A stretch of 10,867 nucleotides of DNA from Armatimonadota bacterium (GCA_026419315.1 JANZZQ010000032.1:1-10867); one strand, 5' to 3'; shown: positions 1 through 7,609, numbered from the stretch's first letter. Notes: generated by a model from the sequence alone, not told the origin. Numbers and translations: made by a program.

Positions 1-1
1 G

Positions 2-85
2 TGGGATGGCTTCCAGTTCGTCCAGACGACAAAATATGTCAACAGGACGATGGAAGTTGAGGCTCGCTTGCTGTCACCGCAATGA
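2..85 (+). CDS. Possible C-terminal tail of an unidentified gene (partial)
   Basis: Reading from base 2, a frame stays open for 27 codons and stops with TGA at 83-85. The peptide runs from WDGFQFVQTTKYVN to a tail MEVEARLLSPQ. It lies 19 bases before the hypC start, on the same strand, so it could be the last gene upstream in the same operon. The fragment is too short to place in a family. I do not recognise it as the end of a known hyp gene. One other frame is also open for a similar length here, so this call is weak. Confidence 0.3.
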   Translation, partial: WDGFQFVQTTKYVNRTMEVEARLLSPQ

Positions 86-104
86 CCGAGAGGGGTGAAT
101 TAAG

Positions 105-389
105 GTGTGCCTTGCTGTGCCCGCACTCGTCGTTGAACTCGTGGATGAAGCGAACCAAATCGCAAAAGTTGACATAGGTGGGGTCAGGCGAAACGTAAGT
201 GTGGCTCTGCTTGAAGATGTCAGAGTTGGCGATTGGGTGCTCGTTCATGTCGGGTTCGCGATCCAAAAGATCGATGAAGAGGAAGCAAAACAAACTTTGA
301 CGCTCTTGCGACAAATGGGACAGTTGGACGAAGAAGAAACCTCAGCGCCAGCTGGAAGCGGTGATGGGAGTAAATTCGCTCCGATTTAG
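105..389 (+). CDS. hypC: HypC/HupF family NiFe-hydrogenase maturation chaperone
   Basis: HypC binds HypD and the hydrogenase large subunit precursor and carries the Fe(CN)2CO group during assembly of the NiFe active site in the cytoplasm. The 94-residue product opens with the family signature MCLAVP. Cys2, which becomes N-terminal after Met removal and is the known iron ligand, is present. The OB-fold core follows, with VGDWVLVHVGFAIQKIDEEEA at residues 41-61 and the conserved His48. The start is GTG, preceded by the ribosome-binding stretch GAGGGGTGA at about 90-98. An acidic and Gly/Ser-rich tail (residues 75-94) extends slightly beyond the shortest family members. hypD follows after 49 bases on the same strand, the usual partner order. 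Identification is from sequence motifs and is firm. Confidence 0.95.
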   Translation: MCLAVPALVVELVDEANQIAKVDIGGVRRNVSVALLEDVRVGDWVLVHVGFAIQKIDEEEAKQTLTLLRQMGQLDEEETSAPAGSGDGSKFAPI

Positions 390-438
390 CTGTTCTGGTT
401 GGCGCTGAATTTGCGTTTCCATCAAGGGAGGCACTACG

Positions 439-1560
439 ATGAGGTTCATAGACGAGTTCCGAGATTCGGAGTTGGCGAAAGTCGTTGTTTGCGAGTTGGA
501 ACGTTTGGCTCAAGGCCGGCATTTTCGGATCATGGAGATATGCGGAGGTCACACCCACACGATTTACCGCTACGGACTTCACGATGTCTTGCCCACGAAC
601 ATTGAACTTGTCCACGGTCCTGGTTGTCCTGTTTGCGTTTTGCCGATGGGGAAAGTTGACGATGCGATTGCAATCGCAAAACAAGATGGGGTGATTTTGG
701 CGACTTTTGGGGACATGGTGAGAGTTCCTGGTTCGCAGGGTTCTTTGATGGATGCTCAAGCGGACGGTGCCGATATCCGAATGGTCTACTCGCCCCTCGA
801 CGCTTTGAAAATCGCACAGCAAAACCCCGATAGAAAAGTGGTCTTCTTCGCTATCGGGTTTGAAACCACTGCGCCGGGCACCGCCGTGACTTTGCTTCAA
901 GCGAAGAAGTTGGGCATCAAGAACTTCTTCGTCTTCTGCAACCACGTTTTGGTCGTTCCCGCCATCAAAGCGCTCCTTGACAGCCCCGAGACTCAACTTG
1001 ATGGCTTCATTGGTCCCGGGCACGTGACGACAGTTATAGGGAGCAAAGCTTGGGAGTTCATCCCGAGAGATTACGGGAAGGGGATAGTTATAAGCGGCTT
1101 TGAACCCCTTGACATGTTGCAAGCGATTTATTTGCTCGTCAGGCAAATTGTTGAGGGCAAACCAAGAGTTGACGTCCAATACACCCGAGCCGTCCGCCCT
1201 GACGGTAACTTGAAAGCGAAAGCGGTGATGGAGCAAGTTTTTGATTTCCGAGAGACTTTTGAGTGGCGTGGATTGGGCTGGATTGAAAGGAGCGCGCTGA
1301 AGTTGAGACCGGAGTTTTCCGAATTTGACGCCGAAATGCACTTCGATTTGCCGCAACGGCAAATCCCCGACCCTAAAGTTTGTCAATGCGGGGCAGTTTT
1401 GAGGGGGACAATTCTGCCTTGGGAGTGCAAGGTTTTCGGAACTGCTTGCACCCCCGAGCACCCAATAGGAGCTTGCATGGTTTCTTCGGAGGGGGCATGC
1501 GCTGCCGTTTACCAATACGGACGCTTTTCTCGCAAAGTTCGCGAATTGCTGCAGCGTTAA
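439..1560 (+). CDS. hypD: HypD, Fe-S scaffold for hydrogenase Fe(CN)2CO assembly
   Basis: HypD together with HypC is the scaffold where CN and CO ligands are attached to iron before transfer to the NiFe-hydrogenase large subunit. The 373-residue product has the usual family length. Visible motifs are CGGHTH (residues 35-40), GPGCPVC (60-66, Cys63 and Cys66), GFETTAP (140-146), GPGHV (192-196) and GFEP (220-223). The C-terminal cysteine set for the 4Fe-4S cluster is also present: Cys315, Cys317, Cys330, Cys337, Cys346 and Cys354. All the known functional cysteines therefore appear retained. The ATG start is preceded by AAGGGAGG at 424-431. hypE, which would normally follow or be close, is absent; the next gene is gltX after 88 bases. 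The remaining hyp genes and the hydrogenase itself must lie outside the window. Confidence 0.97.
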   Translation: MRFIDEFRDSELAKVVVCELERLAQGRHFRIMEICGGHTHTIYRYGLHDVLPTNIELVHGPGCPVCVLPMGKVDDAIAIAKQDGVILATFGDMVRVPGSQGSLMDAQADGADIRMVYSPLDALKIAQQNPDRKVVFFAIGFETTAPGTAVTLLQAKKLGIKNFFVFCNHVLVVPAIKALLDSPETQLDGFIGPGHVTTVIGSKAWEFIPRDYGKGIVISGFEPLDMLQAIYLLVRQIVEGKPRVDVQYTRAVRPDGNLKAKAVMEQVFDFRETFEWRGLGWIERSALKLRPEFSEFDAEMHFDLPQRQIPDPKVCQCGAVLRGTILPWECKVFGTACTPEHPIGACMVSSEGACAAVYQYGRFSRKVRELLQR

Positions 1561-1648
1561 ATCCCCAACCTGTTTCCTAACTTGTGCGAGCAAGTCACAA
1601 TTCTATTGCCAATTTCACCGGCAACCGCTTAAGGAAGGTGATACGAGC

Positions 1649-3103
1649 GTGAGCGAAGTTCGCGTCCGAATTGCTCCCTCGCCAACAGGTTACTTGCATG
1701 TTGGAACTGCTCGGACTGCATTGTTCAATTGGCTTTTCGCTCGCAAGAACGGCGGGAAGTTTTTGCTCCGGATTGAAGACACTGACCAAGAGAGGAGCAA
1801 GCCGGAATTCGAGCGGGACATCATTGAAGGCTTGAAGTGGCTTGGACTTGACTGGGATGGGCCCGTTGTTTACCAATCGCAGCGGCTCGATTTGTATCAC
1901 AGGGAGGCTCAAAGGTTACTTGAGATGGGCAAAGCTTACCCTTGCTTCTGCACGCCCGAGGAATTGCAAGAAAGAAGGCAGGCGATGTTGGCAAAAGGTA
2001 TCGCTCCCAAATATGACCGAAAATGCAGGCGATTGACGCAAGGGGAAAGGGAACGGTTGATAAAAGAAGGGCGACCATATGTCCTTAGGTTCGCAATGCC
2101 GTTGGAAGGGGAGATCGTTTTCCACGATATCGTTCGCGGCGAAATCAGGTTCGCCAACCATGAACTTGACGATTTCGTCATTGTCAAGAGCGATGGTTTC
2201 CCGACCTACAACTTTGCTTGCGTCGTTGATGACCACGAGATGGGCATTACCCACGTCATTCGCGGCGAGGACCACATTTCCAACACGCCGCGCCAGTTGC
2301 ACCTTTACATTGCCCTCGGTTACGAGCAACCCCAATTCGCCCACCTGCCACTGCTTTTGGGGCCTGACAGGAGCAAATTGAGCAAGCGCCATGGGGCGGT
2401 TTCTTTGAACGAATACCGCAAGATGGGAATTTTGCCGGAGGCGATGGTCAACTTCTTGGCGTTGCTCGGTTGGTATCCCCGTGACCAACAGGAGATCAAA
2501 ACCCGTGAACAACTCGTTGCCGAGTTTGAACTTTCTGAGGTCAAGCCTTCCGGCGCGATCTTTGATTTGGAGAAGCTGATGTGGATGAACGGACACTACA
2601 TTCGCCAGAAGCCCGTTGATGAACTTGCGAAAATGATTGTTCCATACTTCGCCGAACAAAAATGGATTAACGACCCACCGACGGAAGCCGAGTGGCAATA
2701 CTTGTTGGAAGTTACGCCGCTGATTCAAGAACGGATGCGGACACTGAGCGAGGCTGTTGAGTTGGCGGAATTTTTCTACCGCGATCCAGAAAGTTACGAT
2801 GATAAGGCTCGCCAGAGACTGAGCAAAGATGGCGTCGCCGAGTTGCTTTTAGAGTTGTCTAACCGATTGGAAGCGTTGATAGAATTTAGCGTGGAGCAGG
2901 TAGAAGCGACCGTGCGCCAGTTAGCTGCGGAGCGGGGCTTGAAGGCTGCTGAAGTTATTCATCCGACAAGAGCCGCAGTGACTGGACGCATGGAAGGGCC
3001 GAGCCTGTTCCACCTAATGGCGGTTTTGGGCAAGGAGCGGTGCGTGGGACGGCTCAGAAAAGCCGTGCAAATTTTAAACAGCGGCTCATTGACTGCGGAA
3101 TGA
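1649..3103 (+). CDS. gltX: Glutamyl-tRNA synthetase
   Basis: This class I aminoacyl-tRNA synthetase charges tRNA-Glu (and in some bacteria tRNA-Gln) with glutamate. The 484-residue product has the expected length. The HIGH-type ATP site is PSPTGYLHVGTARTALFNW, starting at residue 10. The KMSKS-type motif is KLSKR at 243-247. A zinc-site pattern is seen as Cys99, Cys101, Tyr122 and Cys126, like that of the E. coli enzyme. The region after about residue 300 fits the alpha-helical anticodon-binding part. The start is GTG at 1649 with AAGGAAGGTGA at about 1631-1641, and translation from there gives the canonical N-terminus SEVRVRIAPSPTG. Whether the enzyme is discriminating or not cannot be told by eye. 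It lies 88 bases after hypD and 24 bases before the next gene, so it may share a transcript with either. Confidence 0.97.
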   Translation: MSEVRVRIAPSPTGYLHVGTARTALFNWLFARKNGGKFLLRIEDTDQERSKPEFERDIIEGLKWLGLDWDGPVVYQSQRLDLYHREAQRLLEMGKAYPCFCTPEELQERRQAMLAKGIAPKYDRKCRRLTQGERERLIKEGRPYVLRFAMPLEGEIVFHDIVRGEIRFANHELDDFVIVKSDGFPTYNFACVVDDHEMGITHVIRGEDHISNTPRQLHLYIALGYEQPQFAHLPLLLGPDRSKLSKRHGAVSLNEYRKMGILPEAMVNFLALLGWYPRDQQEIKTREQLVAEFELSEVKPSGAIFDLEKLMWMNGHYIRQKPVDELAKMIVPYFAEQKWINDPPTEAEWQYLLEVTPLIQERMRTLSEAVELAEFFYRDPESYDDKARQRLSKDGVAELLLELSNRLEALIEFSVEQVEATVRQLAAERGLKAAEVIHPTRAAVTGRMEGPSLFHLMAVLGKERCVGRLRKAVQILNSGSLTAE

Positions 3104-3127
3104 AAAATGAGGAAGGGGGTTGAAACT

Positions 3128-3610
3128 ATGGCGCGAAGGTTGTTTGTTGTGGTTCTGTTGGCAGCGATGGTTTTGCCCGTAATGGCTCAGGAAGAGCCGA
3201 CACAGAAGTGGGCTGTGAGGTTGGGGGTGCTCTACCCGACCGCTAGCGATGTTCGTTCAAAGACGGACACTTTCTGGGTTTACTTGGGCGTTGAACGGAA
3301 CTTCCCTGGAACCGGAATCGTGAGTTTGGACTACACTGAAGGTTCCGGCCAGGGCTACAAGTTCTCCCACTTTGCACTGTTCCTCACCCAGCGCCAGAAC
3401 TATGCTCCCAGGTTGGACTTGCTTGCTGGTCTTGGAGTCGTTTACGCAAAATACGATGTGGGCGGCGACACCGATTACAAGACACGGCTTGGTGGAACCG
3501 TTGGTGTTGCCTACTACCTCAACCCTCGCACGGAGTTACAATTGCGCTATCACACCGGAAGCGCAAAGGAAACGAACGGAGTCGTCTTGACGATTAGTCT
3601 TCGCTTCTAA
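3128..3610 (+). CDS. Small secreted outer-membrane-type beta-barrel protein
   Basis: The product is about 160 residues. It has a clear signal peptide, MARRLFVVVLLAAMVLPVMA, with a likely cut before QEEP. The mature part is rich in alternating aromatic and small residues: WAVRLGVLYP, FWVYLGVERNF, GIVSLDYTEG, LDLLAGLGVVYAKYD, TRLGGTVGVAYYLN, ELQLRYHTG and VVLTISLRF. It ends in Phe, as do many outer-membrane barrels. This pattern suggests an eight-stranded OmpA/OmpW-like barrel and therefore a cell with an outer membrane; that is inference. I chose ATG 3128 because GGAAGGGGGT (3111-3120) sits 7 bases before it. An upstream in-frame ATG at 3107 would spoil the signal peptide and overlaps that ribosome-binding site. 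It follows gltX closely. No specific function can be given. Confidence 0.8.
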   Translation: MARRLFVVVLLAAMVLPVMAQEEPTQKWAVRLGVLYPTASDVRSKTDTFWVYLGVERNFPGTGIVSLDYTEGSGQGYKFSHFALFLTQRQNYAPRLDLLAGLGVVYAKYDVGGDTDYKTRLGGTVGVAYYLNPRTELQLRYHTGSAKETNGVVLTISLRF

Positions 3611-3715
3611 ACACCGGTGAAACTTAGCCGTCCCGCGCACCTTTTTCACAGTTTCTGCCATTTACTCTCCACGAAAAAGGTTCCTGAGCCTTACTGGAGG
3701 CGGGTGGCGATTTGA

Positions 3716-4763
3716 ATGTCTGACACTGGTATTAAATTGCGACTATTGGAGCAACCTCGCAACTTGCTCCGTAACTCTCACTTTTGGTTCTCTTCAAACG
3801 GTGAGGTTCCAGACTGGTGGGGCACTGGTGCCCCGGAGCGCTTTTCAAACTGGAACAATTGCGTTTCCATTGAGGAAAACTCGCCAATCCCAAAACACTC
3901 GTTCGCTGAGGTTTTTCAACCCCCAAAACGGGACATGGTTCATCATCCAATCATTTGCCTACACCCTGCCTTCAAGCAAACCATACACTTTCTCGGTTTA
4001 CTTGCGAGCGGACAGAAATGACTTCCCAGTCACGCTAAGTATCGGCTACGACAAAAGCATTACCGTAAAGGTATCAACGGATTGGCAGCGTTTCGTTTTC
4101 ACCGCGACACCTCGCCGCGGTCACTGGAGGCGCGGTCGTTTGGCTGTTTCCATTGCGTTCATACAAGCTAGGAACTTGTGGGTTGCTGCACCTCATGGAG
4201 GAAGGAGAAACCGCTTCGGGAAATTTGAGAACCCGTTTGAAAGTTTGGCGGATTTCCTTTGGCGCATGAACAGGGATTGTCGCCCGTTGGGCAAACCAGT
4301 TGCTTTTTAGCAGCAGATGTATGGCTACGATGATGCAATCCGCGAACCCACTCCCGAAGAAGCACGAGCGCACACTTGGTTGACAATCGTCACGGGAGGT
4401 CGGCTCATCTATTGGTTCATCTACAAGCCAATGAGCAAAGGCTTGTGGGAGTCGATGCTGAAAATCGCAAGCGAAGTCAGAAGATTGCAATCGCTCCTGA
4501 CAGCAAATGATGCGACCGAGTTGGCTGTCGGTCGCGAAGGTAACGTTCACTATGCAGTTTGGCGAACCGAAGGGAAAGATGTTCTGTTGCTGGTCAATGC
4601 AGGCTACACACCCACGGGTGTTCCGATCTTTGTCCGTTGGCTAACGGGGCGGGAGGTCAAAACCGCAAAGCAACTAATAGGCGATGCGAGTGTGAGTGTT
4701 CGCAATGGTTTGGTTTGGGCGCAAATGCACCCACTGGCAGCAGGTGCGTTCCTGCTCGAGTGA
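3716..4763 (+). pseudogene. Decayed carbohydrate-binding module plus glycoside-hydrolase-like gene
   Basis: The first part, from ATG 3716, reads RNLLRNSHFWFSSNGEVPDWWG, like the start of a CBM4/9-type or similar jelly-roll domain. Around 3880-3900 the homologous reading moves to the next frame and continues NGTWFIIQSFAYTL, then PYTFSVYLRADRND, then VKVSTDWQRFVFTATP and NLWVAA, the rest of such a domain. At about 4230 the text becomes ESLADFLWRMNRDCRPLGKP and is cut by TAG at 4308-4310. It resumes in the same frame as MYGYDDAIREPTPEEARAHTWL, then IYWFIYKPMSKGLWESM, and a beta-rich tail ending in FLLE at 4763. That second part resembles the last strands of a TIM-barrel glycoside hydrolase with its C-terminal sandwich. 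The bulk of the barrel is missing. ATG 4317 has no visible ribosome-binding site, so the tail is probably not expressed alone. Domain names are my recognition; exact families are uncertain. Confidence 0.7.
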
Positions 4764-5429
4764 AAATCGCCGTAAGGTGAAAAACTCTTAAACCTTTGGA
4801 AACCTTCAACCTCCGTTCATCGCTTCCCTATGGGCACAGGGCTCGTAGTAGTATAGCTGTCCAGAGTCCATCGGTTCAACCGCTGTGTGACGCGAAGATC
4901 CGGCGCCGAAAGGTGAGGGGGGTTAGGTTTCATCAAGTTCTCACTTCCCCAACGGTGCAAACCAAAACTGAAGGCAGTGCCCGTCTCTTCCCCGCAATTT
5001 TCCTCAACCGTTTTGCTGCCATCATAGAAAGCGATGGAAGCCGGCAGGCAGTAAACAACGCTGCGAATTCGCTCATTGCAGCCGCTTCACTTGCTCGGTT
5101 TGTTGCTGAAAATTTCCTCTTCACCATTCCCAACGAGTTTCGCCCTCGCTTGTTGCCGCCCCAGTTTCGCTCTGCGACAAACTTGGAGAAGACATCACCT
5201 GTTGCGTGCACTTTTCGGACCGACTCTTTCGTCTGCTGCAGTGGGGTGGAGTAGAAGCCGACAAACGTGAGCCAACCCACTGCCAGCCGATAAATCGTTA
5301 AGGCTTTTATGCACTTCACTCACTCATCCAAACCCCGACGGGCACTTTGCGGCGTTGCGTTCACAAAATTCTGTGCCAAGGGAAAGTTCGTGGGTTCAAA
5401 AACCTGTCTGTTCGTTTCATTGCCGATGT
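4764..5429. other. Gene-poor interval with no supportable gene
   Basis: This 666-base stretch lies between the decayed carbohydrate-active gene and the 3' end of the minus-strand RACo gene. Long open frames exist on both strands (about 4796-5254 plus and 4933-5319 minus), but they overlap each other. Neither has a convincing ribosome-binding site, and their translations show no recognisable domain. The segment 4828-4925 looks more structured and is listed separately. The rest is probably degraded coding DNA or spacer. I see no tRNA, CRISPR array or clear intrinsic terminator in it. Confidence 0.55.
4828..4925 (+). other. Structured-looking segment, possible TnpB/omega-RNA-type or other RNA remnant
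   Basis: The stretch contains a hairpin with a GNRA loop, CGCC-GAAA-GGTG, within 4900-4920, next to the palindrome CGGCGCCG. A second small hairpin, GGTT-CA-ACC, lies about 4872-4880. It is followed by a run of G. The general look resembles the 3' regions of IS605/IS1341-type tnpB genes, where the end of the gene doubles as the guide RNA scaffold, but no tnpB reading frame with its zinc-finger or RuvC motifs remains upstream. This is an impression from pattern only and could be chance structure. Confidence 0.15.
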
Positions 5430-7292
5430 TCAAATGGTTGGGAATGCGATGAATTCCATGAGTGCTTCTTCGTAAGCGGGGTTGCCTGTCATCGGGACAT
5501 GGGTCATCTTGCGCGCAAGTTCTGTTGCTCGCTTTCGTTCAACAATTGACCTTAGTGCCAGTTTGGCGCCAGCCCCTGCGGCATTCCCGACAGGCAAGAA
5601 CCGTTCAAGAGGCAACGGAGGGAGCAAGCCGATTCTTTGGGCTGACCTTAGGTTGACGAAAAACCCGAACGCCCCTGAGATGATAACGCGAGACACTTCA
5701 TCCCATTGAAGCCCGGCAACTTGCAATAAAACTTCAGCGACAGCGCGTATTGAACCCTTAGCCAATTGCATTTCACGGACATCTCGTTGTGAAAGGACAA
5801 TGCCCTCACTTCGTTCGCTGAGGTGAGGCGCCACCAACTGGAAAGCCTTTTGACCGTTGATTGACAAAAAACGCTCCTTCCACTCGGGCAAATCGTTGTT
5901 CATCCTGCCCGTCTCGTCAATGACACCAAGTTCAATCAAGGCTGCAACGGCGTCAATGAGCCCCGAACCGCAAATGCCTTTGGGCAAAATCCCGCCTAAG
6001 GTTTGAGCTTTCAACCAAACTTTTCCATTCACCCTCTCAACAGAGACTTGGGAGATGGCGCCCCTTTCCGCCCTCATTCCCTGATAGATTCGTCCGCCTT
6101 CAAAAGCAGGTCCTGCGGCGGCGGAAGCACACCAATATTGACCCTGACGGCGCACAACAATCTCTCCGTTTGTCCCAATGTCAAGAGCAACAATCGGCTC
6201 ACCTTCAGGTTCATGCAGGTGGCTCAAGACGACTGCGACGGTGTCGGCACCGATGTAACCTGCAACGCAAGGGAGGGTTGTCAAAAGCCCGTTGGGGTGA
6301 ACCCTCAAGCCAAGCTTCCACGCCTCAACTGTGACAGGTTCATTGAACACAGGGACATATGGAGCCAGGGCAATCGGTTCAGGGTTAACCCCTAAGAGCA
6401 AATGAAGCATCGCCGTGTTGCCAACGCAAACGAGTTCGTAAACATCTGTCGGGGATACATTCGCAACCTGACAACACTCCGCGATTATCTCGTTCATGCC
6501 CCTGACAACTGCTTGCTGCAATTGGCGCAAACCATTAGGTTGCTGGAGGGCATAGTGCAATCGCGAGACAACATCGTCACCAAATTGAATTTGCGGGTTG
6601 AGCCGAACAGCGCAAGCGAGTTCCTTCCCAGTTTCCAAATCAATCAAATAACCGACGAGGGTAGTTGTCCCAATGTCAAAGGCTATGCCGAGCACTGGAC
6701 GAACTTTTTCGTTTTCAGGCTCGACCGAAAGGACGGAAAATTGACCTGGTTCAACGGAGTGGACGGTGAGCGTGATTTGCTGGCTTTGGCGAAGCGCAGC
6801 GGGCAAGGAACGAAGGACCGACAGGTGGAGCGAAGAGCTTGAAAGGCTCAACCCGTGTTGACGCTGCACAGCGTCCAGCAACCTTTGAACATCGCTTCGC
6901 TCATCCCTCGTAGAAGCGGGTGGGACGAAAACGGTGAAGCGTTTGACTGCAGGCTGCAAATCTGTCTCCCGCTCAACAGCAGTCGTCAAAATTTGAGCGA
7001 TTGAAGGCTTGGATTCATTGGGGACAAAAATCGTCGCATCGCCCTCAACTCTGTGCTGGCAAGTCAATCTCCAGCCTTCCCGTAAGTCAAAATCTGTCAA
7101 GTGTTTTCGCTCTTCAGCAGTAGGCTGCGGTATGCAACCGCTCAAAAAGCGGACCTTACACTTCCCACAAATGCCGAACCCACCACAAGGCGCTTCAACC
7201 GATATTCCTGCCTGCCAAAGGGCTTTGACCAAAGGCGTGTTCTCCGAAACAACTATTTCCAAATTGTCGGGCTCGATTCTCAAACTTGCCAT
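5430..7292 (-). CDS. RACo-type corrinoid activation protein (2Fe-2S ferredoxin plus ASKHA/DUF4445)
   Basis: Proteins of this family use ATP and an Fe-S cluster to reduce inactive Co(II) corrinoid proteins back to Co(I), keeping corrinoid-dependent methyltransferases running. From ATG 7292 the product has 620 residues, normal for the family. The N-terminal plant-type 2Fe-2S domain has CGGFGICGKC (Cys36, Cys42, Cys45) and Cys78. A linker reaches about residue 195. The actin-like ATPase part then shows FDIGTTTLVGYL (205-216), GNTAMLH (291-297), DIGTNGE (371-377) and AAAGPAFEGG (391-400), with GICGSG and SGAFG further on. ATG 7292 is preferred because GGGGGAG (7299-7305) stands 6 bases upstream; an in-frame start at 7349 would add 19 residues that do not resemble ferredoxin and would lie upstream of the likely promoter. 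No corrinoid protein or methyltransferase gene is in the window, so its target is unknown. Confidence 0.9.
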   Translation of the reverse strand: MASLRIEPDNLEIVVSENTPLVKALWQAGISVEAPCGGFGICGKCKVRFLSGCIPQPTAEERKHLTDFDLREGWRLTCQHRVEGDATIFVPNESKPSIAQILTTAVERETDLQPAVKRFTVFVPPASTRDERSDVQRLLDAVQRQHGLSLSSSSLHLSVLRSLPAALRQSQQITLTVHSVEPGQFSVLSVEPENEKVRPVLGIAFDIGTTTLVGYLIDLETGKELACAVRLNPQIQFGDDVVSRLHYALQQPNGLRQLQQAVVRGMNEIIAECCQVANVSPTDVYELVCVGNTAMLHLLLGVNPEPIALAPYVPVFNEPVTVEAWKLGLRVHPNGLLTTLPCVAGYIGADTVAVVLSHLHEPEGEPIVALDIGTNGEIVVRRQGQYWCASAAAGPAFEGGRIYQGMRAERGAISQVSVERVNGKVWLKAQTLGGILPKGICGSGLIDAVAALIELGVIDETGRMNNDLPEWKERFLSINGQKAFQLVAPHLSERSEGIVLSQRDVREMQLAKGSIRAVAEVLLQVAGLQWDEVSRVIISGAFGFFVNLRSAQRIGLLPPLPLERFLPVGNAAGAGAKLALRSIVERKRATELARKMTHVPMTGNPAYEEALMEFIAFPTI

Positions 7293-7321
7293 TTCATACT
7301 CCCCCTGACTTGAGCGATAAG

Positions 7322-7349
7322 TTTGTAGCAGGGTGCAAGGCGCCGTCAA
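7322..7349 (-). promoter_or_regulatory. Putative sigma70-type promoter of the RACo gene
   Basis: On the minus strand TTGACG (7349-7344) is followed after 16 bases by TACAAA (7327-7322). That is 5 of 6 and 4 of 6 matches to the housekeeping consensus. Transcription would begin near 7315, giving a leader of about 23 bases ahead of ATG 7292 and including its ribosome-binding site. Prediction by eye only. Confidence 0.35.
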
Positions 7350-7497
7350 GAATGTAGCACGAGATAATGGACAAGTCGCAATGTCATTTTCTGCCGCTTC
7401 GTAGCTAATTGCGAACCCAACATCACTTTCGTTTTCGCATTTCGGTGCCTTTAGGGCAATCGCCGAAAAAAAATTTGTCGCTTTGGCGCCATCGCAA

Positions 7498-7518
7498 ACT
7501 CAAGTTGCACCCTTGCAT
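7498..7518 (+). promoter_or_regulatory. Candidate operator dyad upstream of hspR
   Basis: ACTCAAG (7498-7504) is a perfect match to one arm of the HAIR element recognised by actinobacterial HspR (CTTGAGT-N7-ACTCAAG). It is followed after 7 bases by CTTGCAT (7512-7518), which matches CTTGAGT at 5 of 7 positions. The arms therefore have the right spacing but the reverse order from the classical HAIR. The dyad ends two bases before the -35 box of the predicted hspR promoter, a sensible place for autoregulation. The match is partial and may be coincidental. Confidence 0.25.
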
Positions 7519-7519
7519 T

Positions 7520-7547
7520 TTGACAGCGATTTAGGCAACCTTATAGC
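7520..7547 (+). promoter_or_regulatory. Putative sigma70-type promoter of hspR-htrA
   Basis: A perfect TTGACA (7520-7525) is separated by 16 bases from TATAGC (7542-7547), 4 of 6 to TATAAT. Transcription would start near 7554, leaving a leader of about 55 bases before GTG 7610. It is the best promoter match I found in the window and the only one seen in front of the two-gene unit. Confidence 0.55.
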
Positions 7548-7609
7548 GGTAAACAAGCGGATGGGCAGCGAATTTCTGCCGACACAGCAAACAAAGGGGT
7601 GAATGGAAA

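Noticed and set aside
1545..1560. The hypD and htrA genes end in nearly identical bases (ATTGCTGCAGCG then stop; compare 9215-9230)
   Set aside because: Both simply encode a Leu-Leu-Gln-Arg ending; the match does not extend upstream, so it is coincidence rather than a repeat.
220..1593. 457-codon open frame on the minus strand covering hypC and hypD
   Set aside because: It is antisense to two genes with complete, recognisable family motifs, and its translation shows no domain.
1916..2728. 270-codon minus-strand frame inside gltX
   Set aside because: It is the antisense shadow of a clear glutamyl-tRNA synthetase.
3616..3652. Possible terminator after the beta-barrel gene (GTGAAA ... TTTCAC)
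   Set aside because: The arms are short, the loop exceeds 20 bases and no T-run follows the second arm.
4796..5254. 152-codon plus-strand frame in the gap
   Set aside because: No ribosome-binding site or domain; it runs through the structured-looking segment and is probably chance or debris.
4933..5319. 128-codon minus-strand frame starting with GTG
   Set aside because: No ribosome-binding site is visible, it overlaps an equally long plus frame and has no recognised motif. Not reported as a gene.
7293..7349. Upstream start for the RACo gene that adds 19 residues
   Set aside because: The extension is unlike ferredoxin N-termini, overlaps the predicted promoter, and ATG 7292 has a strong ribosome-binding site.
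7410..7439. Inverted repeat TGCGAA / TTCGCA between the divergent promoters
   Set aside because: Only six bases per arm with an 18-base loop, which is expected by chance in this base composition.
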